This document shows, piece after piece, positions 45,715 through 54,130 of a stretch of DNA of 64,000 nt. Within the stretch, counting starts at the first letter, position 1. The number at the start of each line of letters is the position of its first letter. Both the position numbers and the translations under genes were made by a program. The notes beneath the pieces are model-generated. The model ran no database searches, was not told the origin of the DNA, and saw only the letters and a list, made by a program, of their open reading frames with translations. Source of the DNA: Phycisphaeraceae bacterium (GTDB lineage Bacteria; Planctomycetota; Phycisphaerae; Phycisphaerales; Zrk34); NCBI GenBank assembly GCA_028282805.1, contig JANQHD010000023.1, positions 62,001-126,000 of the forward strand. The letters are read 5' to 3'.

Positions 45715-46120
45715 TGGGCCGGGGCCATAGGCTCATCGCGCATCGCTCACGTCGCCGCTGCGCGTCGAAAACGGCCCGCAGGGCCGTCGCTAAATAGTCA
45801 CGCCGCGATTCGTTTTGACCGACGCCCCAGACACCTCGTTGGCTCGGTGGCTCGGTGGCTCGGTGGCTCGGTGGCTCGGTGGCTCGGTGGCTATGAACTC
45901 ATCGCTCATCGCTTTATTTTACAGTCCTTTATATGTTATTTATTATCGGACCCTATGTCGTGGTGGTGCTTGATCACGCGCTGATTATTAGTGCCAGCGG
46001 GGCGGGTTGGCCGATACAAAGCGTGTCGTGGCCGAGCGTTGAGTCGCGACGGACGAGTTGGAGCATGCCGATCGAACGGGCGGAGCCCGGGGTTTGGGCA
46101 ATTCTGAAGCTGAGTGAAGG
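45715..46120. other. Noncoding region with tandem repeat between parS and the histidine kinase
   Basis: About 400 bp without a convincing gene. It contains the CTCGGTGG tandem array (45835-45890), GCTCATCGC words on both sides of it (45733-45750 and 45900-45911) and an AT-rich stretch (45911-45950). No DnaA box cluster was seen. Confidence 0.5.
45835..45890. repeat. Seven tandem copies of CTCGGTGG
   Basis: Six perfect 8-bp copies (45843-45890), preceded by one variant CTCGTTGG (45835-45842). Confidence 0.95.
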
Positions 46121-46933
46121 ATGAGCGGTGACGGACTGTCGCACGCCGAGCGGGTGCTCGACGACTTGGAACAACTCGAGCGGCGGCTCGAGCAGTTGCA
46201 GCTCGGGCTGACCCGCAGCCACCGCCTGGTCACGATCGGGACCATGGCGTCGATTATCGCCCACGAGTTCAACAACATCCTCACGCCCGTGATCAGCTAC
46301 TGCCAGATGGCCATCGCCGCCGGCGACAGCGACCCGGCGCTCACGGCCAAGGCGCTGGCCCGTGCGCTGAGCGGCGCCGAGAAAGCGGCGCAGATCTCCA
46401 GTTCCATCTTGGGCTTCGCCCGCGAGCAGACCGCCGAGCGCACGTGCAACGTCGCCGAGGTCACCGACGAGGTGTTCACCTGCCTGGCGCGCGACCCGAA
46501 GAGAGACGGCATCCGCTTGGAGCTTGATATGCCCAGCGATCTGCGCGCCGCGATCTCGCCGGTCGAGCTGCAACAGGTGCTGATGAACCTCGTGCTCAAC
46601 GCGCGCAAGGCGATGGCCCGGCGGGGCGGTTCGCTGTCGATCGCCGCGCGTGTGGTCGAAGCCGACCGCTTGTTGATCACCGTCAGCGACACCGGGCCGG
46701 GCATCCCCGAAGACCTGTTGCCGCGCGTGTTCGAGCCGTTCGTCACGCGGCGCAGCGACGACGGCGCACAAGACGCGGGCACGGGGCTGGGCCTGGCGGT
46801 CTGCCGCGACCTGATCGAGCGGGCCGACGGGCGGATCACCGCGTCGAACCACGGCGGCGGGGCGGTGTTCCACATCGAGCTGCCCTGCGACGACACCGCC
46901 GAAACCGCGCAGGCCGTGCGGCAGGCGGGCTGA
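46121..46933 (+). CDS. Sensor histidine kinase (cytoplasmic, orphan)
   Basis: A 270-residue kinase without transmembrane or PAS domain. A short coiled coil (VLDDLEQLERRLEQLQLGL) leads to the H box ASIIAHEFNNILTPV with the phospho-accepting His. The ATPase core has NLVLNARKAM (N), VSDTGPGIPEDLL (G1) and GTGLGLAVCRDLI (G2). No response regulator is adjacent. An in-frame stop just before 46121 fixes the start at or after this ATG. The signal is presumably sensed through a protein partner. Confidence 0.92.
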   Translation: MSGDGLSHAERVLDDLEQLERRLEQLQLGLTRSHRLVTIGTMASIIAHEFNNILTPVISYCQMAIAAGDSDPALTAKALARALSGAEKAAQISSSILGFAREQTAERTCNVAEVTDEVFTCLARDPKRDGIRLELDMPSDLRAAISPVELQQVLMNLVLNARKAMARRGGSLSIAARVVEADRLLITVSDTGPGIPEDLLPRVFEPFVTRRSDDGAQDAGTGLGLAVCRDLIERADGRITASNHGGGAVFHIELPCDDTAETAQAVRQAG

Positions 46934-47003
46934 GCCGCCAACCCCGACCAAAACGACGAGAACCTCGCCGGGCGCGCCGCGTCGGTATGATTTATTGCGG
47001 TGA

Positions 47004-47019
47004 CACAATCATGATTGTG
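47004..47019. promoter_or_regulatory. Perfect 16-bp palindrome upstream of the duplicated-domain protein gene
   Basis: CACAATCATGATTGTG lies about 85 bp before the ATG at 47102. It could be a regulator binding site. No promoter hexamers are clear next to it. Confidence 0.4.
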
Positions 47020-47101
47020 GACACGAAACCGTGACGCGCGCCCCGCGACGGGGCGTCTGTGTATACCGTGGTGGTCACGTGAACCCTTCAGGACGCTCGG
47101 C

Positions 47102-49516
47102 ATGAAACCGATTCACTCGCTGCTGGCGCTGGCCATGATCGCGGGCTGCGCCAACGCGCAGCACACGCAAAACAAACACCTCAACGTCAGCGGCATCTAC
47201 CCGCACCTCGCGTCGTTCAACCAGCCCGCCCCCGGCGAGCGGGGCGGCGGCGAGTGCGGCATCGGGGCGCTGGTGCCGTGGGCGGGCAAGCTGTGGTGGG
47301 TGACCTACTCGCCGCACGAACCGCGCGGCAGCGCCGACAAGCTGTACGCGATGGACGCGGGCTACAACCTGACCGTGCGGCCCGAGAGCATCGGCGGCAC
47401 GCCCGCGTCGCGCATGATCCACAAAGAATCGAACCAGCTGTTCATCGCCAGCTACGCGATCGACGCGAAGGGTCGCGTGCGCGTGATCCCCTTCGAACGC
47501 ATGCCCGGCCGCATGACCGCCGCGGCCCGACACCTGACCGACCCGGCCAACAAGCTGTACATCTACGACATGGAAGGCGCGCTCTACGAGGTCGGCGTGC
47601 ACGACCTCGACGTCAAGCGCCTGTTCCGCAAGCCCGTCCCCGGCTGGCACGGCAAGGGCGCGTACACCGGCCAAGGTCGGCTGATCCTATCCAACAACGG
47701 CGACCACCCCGTCGACCGCAACGCCTACAAGGAACTGCAGGTCGGCGCGCCGCCGCAGAGCGCCGAAGAGATCGGCTGCCTCGCTGAGTGGGACGGCAAA
47801 ACGTGGCGCATCGTGCGGCGTAAGCAGTTCGTCGACATCACCGGGCCCGGCGGGATTCACGGCGCGCCCGACGACGAGGCGCCGGTGTGGGCGATGGGCT
47901 GGGACCGGCGGTCGGTCAAGCTGATGCTGCTCGACGACGGGCGGTGGAGCGAGTTCCTTCTGCCCAAGGGTTCGTTCTGCAACGACACGAGCCACGGCTG
48001 GTACACCGAGTGGCCGCGCATCCGCGAGATCGGGCGCGACGACTTTTTGATGGACATGCACGGCACGTTCTTCGACTTCCCGCCGGGCTTCGCCAACGGC
48101 GAGCACGCGGGCATCCGCCCGGTGTCGACGCACCTGCGCTACGTGCCCGACTTCTGTGAGTGGGACGGCCAACTCGTGCTCGCGGCCGACGACGCGGCGG
48201 TGGTGGGCGGCAACAAGATGTGCGGCCAGTCGCAGTCGAACCTGTGGTTCGGGCAATACGACGACCTGAAAACGTTCGGCCCGCGCAACGGTTACGGCGG
48301 GCCGTGGGTCAACGACGCGATCGAAAAGGGCGAGCCGAGCAAGCCGTACCTGTTCGCCGGCTACGACCACCGCGTGCTGCACCTCGTGCACGACGCGAAA
48401 CAAACCGTGCGCTTCACGGTCGAACTCGACCGCAAGGGCGACGGGCAATGGGCCGAGCACGCCACGTTTGACGTGGGAGCGGGTCAATACGTTTGGCACG
48501 CGTTCCCGCGCGACCTGAAGGCGGAGTGGGTGCGGCTCAAGGCCGACACGCCGTGCAAGGCGACGGCGTACTTTCATTACCACAGCTACCGCAAGCCGGT
48601 GGCGGGCGAGGGCGCGGTCTTCGAGGGCCTGTTCCGCACGATCGATTCGATGCAGCGAACCAGCGCCTTGATCCGCCCGGCCAAGCACAACCGCAACCTG
48701 CAGGTGTTGACCGACGACGGTGAGTACTTCGAGGTCGACCAGACGCTGACCTTCAGCGCACCGGCGCAGAGCCGGGCGGACGAGGTGGCGCGGATCGCGG
48801 CGATCGAACCGTACTACACGGTCGAAGACGCGTCGGTGGTGGTGACCGAGAACGGCAAGCGGTACCGTTTGCCCAAGGCGTCGGAGGTGTTCGACCTGCC
48901 CGAGGTCGTCATGTCGAGCCGGCACGTCCGCGAGGTGCAGTCGGAGCGTGAGCTGATGAACGTGCACGGCACGTTTTACGAGCTGCCGAAGACCGACTGG
49001 ATCCGCAAGGAGGGCGTGAAGCTGATCCGACCGGTATCGACGCACGACAAGCTGATCACCGACTACTGCAACTGGCGCGGCATGCTGGTGATGAGCGGGG
49101 TAAAGAAGGGCGCGACAACCGACGGCAACACGTTTATGAATGACGGCCGCGGCTTCGGCTTGTGGTTCGGCATGGTCGACGACCTGTGGAAGCTCGGCGA
49201 GCCGCGCGGTTACGGGGGGCCGTGGTTGAACACGAAGAAGCAACCCGGCAAGCCGTCGGACCCGTACCTGATGACCGGCTACGACCACAAGGTGATGACG
49301 CTCAGCCACGACGCCGACGGGCCGGTGGCGTTCACCGTCGAGGTCGACTTCGACCATCAATCGGGCTGGCACACGTACGGCCGATTCGTCGTCAAGCCCG
49401 GCGAGCGGTTCGAGCACACCTACCCCACGGGCTACAGCGCGCACTGGGTCAGGTTGAAAGTGGATAAGCCGTGCCGGGCCACGGCGCAGTTTAAGTACAA
49501 CATGAGGCCGCGGTAA
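47102..49516 (+). CDS. Large exported protein with an internal domain duplication
   Basis: An 804-residue exported protein. The signal peptide LLALAMIAGCANAQ from the ATG at 47102 could also be read as a lipobox (IAGC). The N-terminal part looks like a beta-propeller (WWVTYSPHEPRGSADKLYAM, LFIASYAIDAKGRVRVIPFE). Two homologous units then follow. GPRNGYGGPWVND...PYLFAGYDHRVLHLVHD is repeated as GEPRGYGGPWLNT...PYLMTGYDHKVMTLSHD, and VWHAFPRDLKAEWVRLKADTP as FEHTYPTGYSAHWVRLKVDKP. HGTFFDFP/HGTFYELP is likewise duplicated. The family is not recognised. A surface carbohydrate-related role is only a guess. Confidence 0.75.
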   Translation: MKPIHSLLALAMIAGCANAQHTQNKHLNVSGIYPHLASFNQPAPGERGGGECGIGALVPWAGKLWWVTYSPHEPRGSADKLYAMDAGYNLTVRPESIGGTPASRMIHKESNQLFIASYAIDAKGRVRVIPFERMPGRMTAAARHLTDPANKLYIYDMEGALYEVGVHDLDVKRLFRKPVPGWHGKGAYTGQGRLILSNNGDHPVDRNAYKELQVGAPPQSAEEIGCLAEWDGKTWRIVRRKQFVDITGPGGIHGAPDDEAPVWAMGWDRRSVKLMLLDDGRWSEFLLPKGSFCNDTSHGWYTEWPRIREIGRDDFLMDMHGTFFDFPPGFANGEHAGIRPVSTHLRYVPDFCEWDGQLVLAADDAAVVGGNKMCGQSQSNLWFGQYDDLKTFGPRNGYGGPWVNDAIEKGEPSKPYLFAGYDHRVLHLVHDAKQTVRFTVELDRKGDGQWAEHATFDVGAGQYVWHAFPRDLKAEWVRLKADTPCKATAYFHYHSYRKPVAGEGAVFEGLFRTIDSMQRTSALIRPAKHNRNLQVLTDDGEYFEVDQTLTFSAPAQSRADEVARIAAIEPYYTVEDASVVVTENGKRYRLPKASEVFDLPEVVMSSRHVREVQSERELMNVHGTFYELPKTDWIRKEGVKLIRPVSTHDKLITDYCNWRGMLVMSGVKKGATTDGNTFMNDGRGFGLWFGMVDDLWKLGEPRGYGGPWLNTKKQPGKPSDPYLMTGYDHKVMTLSHDADGPVAFTVEVDFDHQSGWHTYGRFVVKPGERFEHTYPTGYSAHWVRLKVDKPCRATAQFKYNMRPR

Positions 49517-49637
49517 ACCCGATAACCCCTTATAAATGCTTTGTTTCACCACCGGCGGGGGTGTATGTTTGTTCTACTCGCGGGCGTGACTCGCGGGCGC
49601 GATACCATGCGAGGTCGATGGGTTTAAGCGGGAGTCG

Positions 49638-51350
49638 ATGGTGATGTCGTTTCATCGATGGGCGAAGCAGGTCGGACGCGCGGGCGCCGCGATGGCGTGT
49701 GCGGTGTGCGCGTGTGGCCTGTCGAGTTCGCCGGCGCGGGCGCTGGACATCAACCTCAGCTTCAACAGCGGCGCCTCGGCTGCGCCGAGCTTCGACCCGA
49801 CCGGCGCTCAGCTGTCGGCCGTGTTCGACGCGGCCGCGTCGTTCTGGGAAGACTACATCCACGACACGCACACGGTGGACGTGGAGTTCTATTACACCGA
49901 CCTGTCGGACACGTTCGGCACGCTCGCCACGCACGAGAACCTCGGCACCTCGGGCGGCAAGCCGACGGCCTCGCGGATCCGCATCGACACCGAGCTCGAC
50001 GGCGTCGAGCAGCTGTGGTTCTTCGACCCCACACCGTTCGACCACGGCGAGTACGACCTTCAGCAGACGCTGTACCGCGACCTGTCGGGCTTGCAACAGA
50101 CGCAGTGGTTCAACGGTGCGCCGCCGAGCTTGCTCGAGGTCGGTTACCGCGGCCACACGGTTTTGGGCGCGCCGGCCGACGCGGTCAACGGGTTCGACAT
50201 ACTCAGCACGCTGATACACGAGTTGGGGCACGCGGTGGGCCTGACGGTCAACGTGGCGAGCGGCGAGTACGCCGACGGGGACTACGACGTGCCGCCGGGG
50301 TTTGTCGGCGGGGCGACGATGGGCATCGTGGGCGACTTCCACCTCGACGCGCACACGTCGCTGATGTGCGGCGGGTGCGGCGCGACGGGGTTGCGCCGGC
50401 TGCCCACGGCGACGGACGTGCTGGCGGTGGCGACCGCCGCGGGCTGGGCGGAGATCGACCTGCCCCGCCAGGAGTTTCTTTCGGGCACGGACTGGCAGAC
50501 CCCGGCCAACTGGGTCGGCGGCGCGCTGCCGGACGGCGACGACGTGGCCAGCATCCGCACACGCACGGTGGACCTGGTCGACACGCAAACGGTGGCCGAG
50601 GCGCTCGTGAGCGAAGAGGCGAAGCTAAGGCTCGGGCCGACCGGCCAGCTCAACGCCGGCGGGGGCGTGAGGCTTGAGAGCGGGGGCCAGGTCACGGGCG
50701 TCGGCGCGATCGCCGGGCCGGTGACCAACGACTCGGGCGGGGTCGCGCCGGGCCTGAGCATCGGCACGCTCAGCATAAACGGCGATTACGCGCAAGCGGC
50801 CGACGGGTGGTTGCGCGTGGAGATCGATGGCCAACTCGATGACGCCGATTTGCTTGAGGTGCAAGGCGCGGTTTCGCTCGACGGCTGGCTGCACATCGAA
50901 GACACCGGTTCGGCTGCGCCGCAACTCGGCGACGCGTTCGACGTGCTCACGGCCGACTCGATCAGCGGCGGGTTCGGTCAGGCCCGGGTCACCGGCACGG
51001 ACCTCGGCGCGGGCGCGGCTTTGGCGGTGTTGTACCTCGATACCGACGCCGACACGCTCGCCGACACCGTGCGCCTGCTGGCGACGTACCGCGGCGACGC
51101 GGACGGCGACGGCGCGGTGTCGCTGGCGGACCTCGACGCGCTGGGCACAGGGTTCGGCGCGGCGGGCGCGACGTGGCGGCGGGGCGACTTCGACTACGAC
51201 GGCGCGGTGACGCTGGCCGACCTCGATGCGCTGGGCGCGAACTTCGGCGCGGCTACCGCAAATGCCGCGAACTCCGCCGTGCCCGAGCCGGCGAGCGTGG
51301 TGGGGTTGGGCCTGGGCGGGTTGGCGCTGGCCCGGCGTCGCCGGCGTTGA
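49638..51350 (+). CDS. PEP-CTERM metalloprotease-like protein with dockerin repeats
   Basis: A 570-residue exported protein. The signal peptide lies in GRAGAAMACAVCACGLSSSPARA. The domain at about 40-285 resembles a metzincin: STLIHELGHAVGLTV (His194, Glu195, His198) and a possible Met-turn in HTSLMCGG. The usual third zinc ligand (H in HExxHxxGxxH) is replaced by Val; a nearby His (DFHLDAH) might substitute. The C-terminal half matches the module in the protein at 34261: a beta-rich segment, ADTVRLLATYRGDADGDG and GDFDYDGAVTLADLDALG calcium loops, then VPEPASVVGLGLGGLALA with five Arg. It is probably surface-anchored. Proteolytic activity is uncertain. Confidence 0.85.
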   Translation: MVMSFHRWAKQVGRAGAAMACAVCACGLSSSPARALDINLSFNSGASAAPSFDPTGAQLSAVFDAAASFWEDYIHDTHTVDVEFYYTDLSDTFGTLATHENLGTSGGKPTASRIRIDTELDGVEQLWFFDPTPFDHGEYDLQQTLYRDLSGLQQTQWFNGAPPSLLEVGYRGHTVLGAPADAVNGFDILSTLIHELGHAVGLTVNVASGEYADGDYDVPPGFVGGATMGIVGDFHLDAHTSLMCGGCGATGLRRLPTATDVLAVATAAGWAEIDLPRQEFLSGTDWQTPANWVGGALPDGDDVASIRTRTVDLVDTQTVAEALVSEEAKLRLGPTGQLNAGGGVRLESGGQVTGVGAIAGPVTNDSGGVAPGLSIGTLSINGDYAQAADGWLRVEIDGQLDDADLLEVQGAVSLDGWLHIEDTGSAAPQLGDAFDVLTADSISGGFGQARVTGTDLGAGAALAVLYLDTDADTLADTVRLLATYRGDADGDGAVSLADLDALGTGFGAAGATWRRGDFDYDGAVTLADLDALGANFGAATANAANSAVPEPASVVGLGLGGLALARRRRR

Positions 51351-51525
51351 CCCGCGTTGCGACGCGAAATCGCCGACGCGACGAGCCGGGGCGTGTTTCT
51401 GTAACGGGTTGCGCGTTTCGGGCATCGAACGCTTAGCGACGGTGGCCACGCGCGCGTGGCGCGGCTACCGTTTGGTTCGGGCCCGCCGACGGGAGCAGCG
51501 GGCGCCCACGAAGAAGGGTGTCGTT

Positions 51526-52806
51526 TTGATCGCGCCAATCAAACCAGCCAACGAGCACGAGCGTCTGGCCGACCTGCGCGCCACGGAGATCCTCGACACG
51601 CCCAGCGAGCGCCGCTTCGACCGCGTGGTCGAGCTGGCCCGCCGGGCGTTCGGCGTGTCGATCGGTTACATCGCCATGGTCGACTCCGACCGGCAGTGGT
51701 TCAAGGCCAAGTGCGGCCTGGACCGCGACGAGACCGGCCGCGACGAATCGTTCTGCGGCCACACGATCCTGCAAGACGAAACGCTGGTGGTCGAAGACGC
51801 CACGCAAGACGAGCGCTTCTTCGACAACCCGATGGTCACCGGCGAGCCGTACATCCGGTTTTACGCCGGCCACCCGCTGCGCGGCCCGGGCGGGCACAAC
51901 ATCGGCACGCTCTGCCTGGCCGACCCCGAGCCGCGCACGCTCGACGAGAACGAGCGCAACATCCTCCGCGTGCTCGCCGAGCAGGCCGAGCAGGAGCTGG
52001 CGATGGTTTCGGTGATCGCGGCGCAGCGTGAGCTGTTGGAAACGAAGAACCAGCTGGTCGCGGCGCGGCAGAAGATGGCCGAGGAGATCGCCGACGCCGC
52101 CGACTACGTGCAGTCGATGCTGCCCGAGCCCATCGGCCACGGCCCGGTGCGCACCGACTTCCGCTACATCGCCTCCTCGCAGCTCGGCGGCGACCAGCTC
52201 GGCTACCACTGGCTCGACGAGCAGACGCTGTCGTTCTACCTGCTCGACGTCAGCGGCCACGGCATCGGCCCGTCGCTGCTCGGCGCCTCGGTGCACGCGC
52301 TGCTCAACAGCGGCCAGCTCGGCGACGACGTCATGCGCGACCCCGCCCGCTTGCTCGGGGCGCTCAACCGCGCGTTCCCCATGGAGCAGCACGGCAACCG
52401 GTTCTTCACCATCTGGTACGGCGTGTACCACACCGAGTCGCGCCGGCTGCGCTACGCCGTGGCCGGCCACCACCCGGCGCTGGTTTTCGAGTCGCCCGGC
52501 GGCCCGCCGCGCAGCCTGGGCGAGCCGGGGCTGATGATCGGCGTGTTGCACGACACCGAGTACGTCACGCTCGAACACACCATGCCCACCGGCAGCCGGC
52601 TGTTCTTGTTCAGCGACGGCCTGTTCGAGCTGCGCAACGGCGACGAGACGATGCTCGGCCTGCGGGGCTTGGCCGACGTGCTGCACGACGCCGCCCGCCA
52701 CCCCGACGGCGCCCGCGTCGACGAGGTCCGCCGGCGCCTCGTCGACTACCAGGGCCACGCCGAGTTCGACGACGACTTCTCGCTGTTGGAACTGACGTTC
52801 AGCTGA
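51526..52806 (+). CDS. GAF domain PP2C-type (SpoIIE/RsbU) protein phosphatase
   Basis: A 426-residue protein starting at a TTG at 51526 (AAGAAGG eight bases upstream); no ATG is available. Residues about 5-165 are a GAF domain (EHERLADLRATEILDTPSER, CGLDRDETGRDESFCGHTIL, GTLCLADPEPRTLDENE). A coiled linker leads to the SpoIIE-type phosphatase: SQLGGDQLGYHWLD, LLDVSGHGIGPSLLG, YAVAGHHPALVF, LFLFSDGLFELRNG and DDDFSLLEL. These contain the metal-binding aspartates. It probably dephosphorylates an anti-sigma-factor antagonist in a general stress or partner-switching pathway, whose other parts are not in the window. Confidence 0.9.
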   Translation: MIAPIKPANEHERLADLRATEILDTPSERRFDRVVELARRAFGVSIGYIAMVDSDRQWFKAKCGLDRDETGRDESFCGHTILQDETLVVEDATQDERFFDNPMVTGEPYIRFYAGHPLRGPGGHNIGTLCLADPEPRTLDENERNILRVLAEQAEQELAMVSVIAAQRELLETKNQLVAARQKMAEEIADAADYVQSMLPEPIGHGPVRTDFRYIASSQLGGDQLGYHWLDEQTLSFYLLDVSGHGIGPSLLGASVHALLNSGQLGDDVMRDPARLLGALNRAFPMEQHGNRFFTIWYGVYHTESRRLRYAVAGHHPALVFESPGGPPRSLGEPGLMIGVLHDTEYVTLEHTMPTGSRLFLFSDGLFELRNGDETMLGLRGLADVLHDAARHPDGARVDEVRRRLVDYQGHAEFDDDFSLLELTFS

Positions 52807-52899
52807 CGGGCGAGCCGGCCCGGGCCGTGAAGACGCGATACCCCGGCGCGCCGTTAACGAACACCACCACGGGCCGGCTCGACACGAGCCGGCTCGCTT
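52807..52899. repeat. Family B palindromic unit
   Basis: Immediately after the phosphatase stop. Left arm about 52808-52830; right arm CACGGGCCGGCTCGACACGA... (52868-52899). The stretch 52861-52899 is identical to 54081-54119. Confidence 0.85.
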
Positions 52900-52948
52900 G
52901 GTTTCACCGCGTGATACCGAAGGGGTGGAAGAAGCTCGACCCGGCGGC

Positions 52949-52977
52949 TTGCCCGATTTGTGTTTAGACACTATACT
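52949..52977 (+). promoter_or_regulatory. marR promoter
   Basis: TTGCCC (52949-52954), a 17-bp spacer and TATACT (52972-52977). The expected transcription start is at about the ATG at 52984, suggesting a leaderless mRNA. Confidence 0.55.
52962..52976. promoter_or_regulatory. MarR operator-like palindrome 1
   Basis: GTTTAG-ACA-CTATAC, one mismatch from GTTTAG-N3-CTAAAC. It overlaps the -10 of the marR promoter. Confidence 0.55.
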
Positions 52978-52983
52978 CATGCC

Positions 52984-53439
52984 ATGCGGTCGATGAACAG
53001 CCAGATCGCCGAGCAGGTGTTGCGCGTGGTCAACGCGGTGCTCTTCGCGGAGAAGAAGCGGGTGTTCGAGTTCAAGGGCGCCCGCCTGTACCCCTCGGAG
53101 GTGCACCTGCTGCTGGTGATCCGCAACGAGCTGAACACCAACGCCACGCAGATCGCGCGGAAGCTGGGCGTGACCAAGGGCGCGGTGTCGCAGACGCTGT
53201 CCCGGCTGGAGAAGAAGGGCATCGTCCTCAAGGCCAAGGACCCGGCGAACAAGAACGAGCTGACCCTGTCGCTGACCAGGCTCGGCCGGGAGGCGTGCGC
53301 GCACTGTCAGCGGGTCCAGGACGCGTTCCTCACCGCCCACACGAAGTACCTGCGGAAGCTCGACGCGGACGACAAGGCCGCGGTCCTCGGCTTCCTGAGG
53401 CACATGGAGCAGAGCTTCGGCGAGACCGACCCGCCTTAA
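52984..53439 (+). CDS. MarR-family transcriptional regulator
   Basis: A 151-residue winged-helix regulator. The recognition region is NATQIARKLGVTKGAVSQTL followed by SRLEKKGIVLKAKDPANKN, with the basic wing typical of MarR. The ATG at 52984 coincides with the predicted transcript start; the ATG at 52993 is the alternative. Operator-like palindromes with the same half-sites lie over its own promoter and in front of the next gene, consistent with repression of both. The SRPBCC gene follows by 47 bp. The ligand is unknown. Confidence 0.9.
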   Translation: MRSMNSQIAEQVLRVVNAVLFAEKKRVFEFKGARLYPSEVHLLLVIRNELNTNATQIARKLGVTKGAVSQTLSRLEKKGIVLKAKDPANKNELTLSLTRLGREACAHCQRVQDAFLTAHTKYLRKLDADDKAAVLGFLRHMEQSFGETDPP

Positions 53440-53454
53440 TTTTTTACCTTTTGA

Positions 53455-53469
53455 GTTTAGCTACTAAAC
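53455..53469. promoter_or_regulatory. MarR operator-like palindrome 2
   Basis: GTTTAG-CTA-CTAAAC, a perfect 6-3-6 palindrome between the marR stop and the AAGGAG site of the SRPBCC gene. It shares half-sites with palindrome 1. Confidence 0.6.
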
Positions 53470-53486
53470 ACAAATAAGGAGCCCCC

Positions 53487-53999
53487 ATGAACACGCAACG
53501 ATCCGAAACCCTGGCCCAGTCGTTCCTCGCGAAGGGCCACCCGCTTAAACGCAAGACGCAGACCGCCACGCAGACCTTCGACTTCCCGCCCGAGGTGGTG
53601 TTCCCGCAGTTGTGCCCCACGGCCGAACGCGACTGGATCCCCGGCTGGGAGTGCGATCTGCTCTACACCTCGACCGGTTACATGGAGCCCGACAGCATCT
53701 GGACCACGCCCGAGACCAACGTGCTCGGCCCGGGGCTGTGGGTCGTGACCCGCTGCAAACCCAACGCGGAACTCGAGATCGTGCGGGTCGTCGATCGGTC
53801 GTTCGTGGAACACATGCGGATCAAGCTGGTCGACAACCACGACGGCACCGCCACGGGCGTGTGGAACCTGACGTTCACCGCGCTGGACGAAGCGGGCAAC
53901 GACGTGGTCGCCTCGCTGCCGGACGAAAGCCCAGAGCTGGCGCACGCGATCGCGGGCTTGCGGCACTTCCTGGCCACGGGCGAGTTGATGGGCACGTGA
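53487..53999 (+). CDS. SRPBCC (START-like) family protein
   Basis: A 170-residue helix-grip-fold protein: TQTFDFPPEVVFPQLCPTAE, then DWIPGWECDLLY, TGYMEPDSIWTTPE, VTRCKPNAELEIVRVVDRSF and GVWNLTFTALDEAGND. Such proteins bind lipids or hydrophobic ligands. The ATG at 53487 follows AAGGAG. It is predicted to be co-regulated with, and repressed by, the MarR protein encoded just upstream. The ligand is unknown. A family B unit follows the stop. Confidence 0.85.
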   Translation: MNTQRSETLAQSFLAKGHPLKRKTQTATQTFDFPPEVVFPQLCPTAERDWIPGWECDLLYTSTGYMEPDSIWTTPETNVLGPGLWVVTRCKPNAELEIVRVVDRSFVEHMRIKLVDNHDGTATGVWNLTFTALDEAGNDVVASLPDESPELAHAIAGLRHFLATGELMGT

Positions 54000-54005
54000 G
54001 CGGCC

Positions 54006-54119
54006 GAGCGAGCGGGTTGTGTCGGCCCGTAATGACGCAACCACTCGGCGTGCCGCACGCGGGCGGCGCAGCGTTGACGCACACCACCACGGGCCGGCTC
54101 GACACGAGCCGGCTCGCTT
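54006..54119. repeat. Family B palindromic unit
   Basis: Left arm about 54006-54030 (degenerate) and right arm 54088-54119. The segment 54081-54119 is identical to 52861-52899. It lies between the SRPBCC stop and the convergent phosphatidyltransferase gene. Confidence 0.85.
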
Positions 54120-54130
54120 TTCGTGCGCGG

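Noticed and set aside
45835-45890. Iterons of a plasmid-type replication origin
   Set aside because: No Rep gene, DnaA boxes or partition operon typical of a plasmid are nearby. The 8-bp unit is shorter than known iterons.
45933-46124. A 63-codon frame whose stop overlaps the histidine kinase start (ATGA)
   Set aside because: The overlap looks like translational coupling, but the protein has no recognisable domain. It starts in an AT-rich noncoding stretch and has no ribosome-binding site. Left as unproven.
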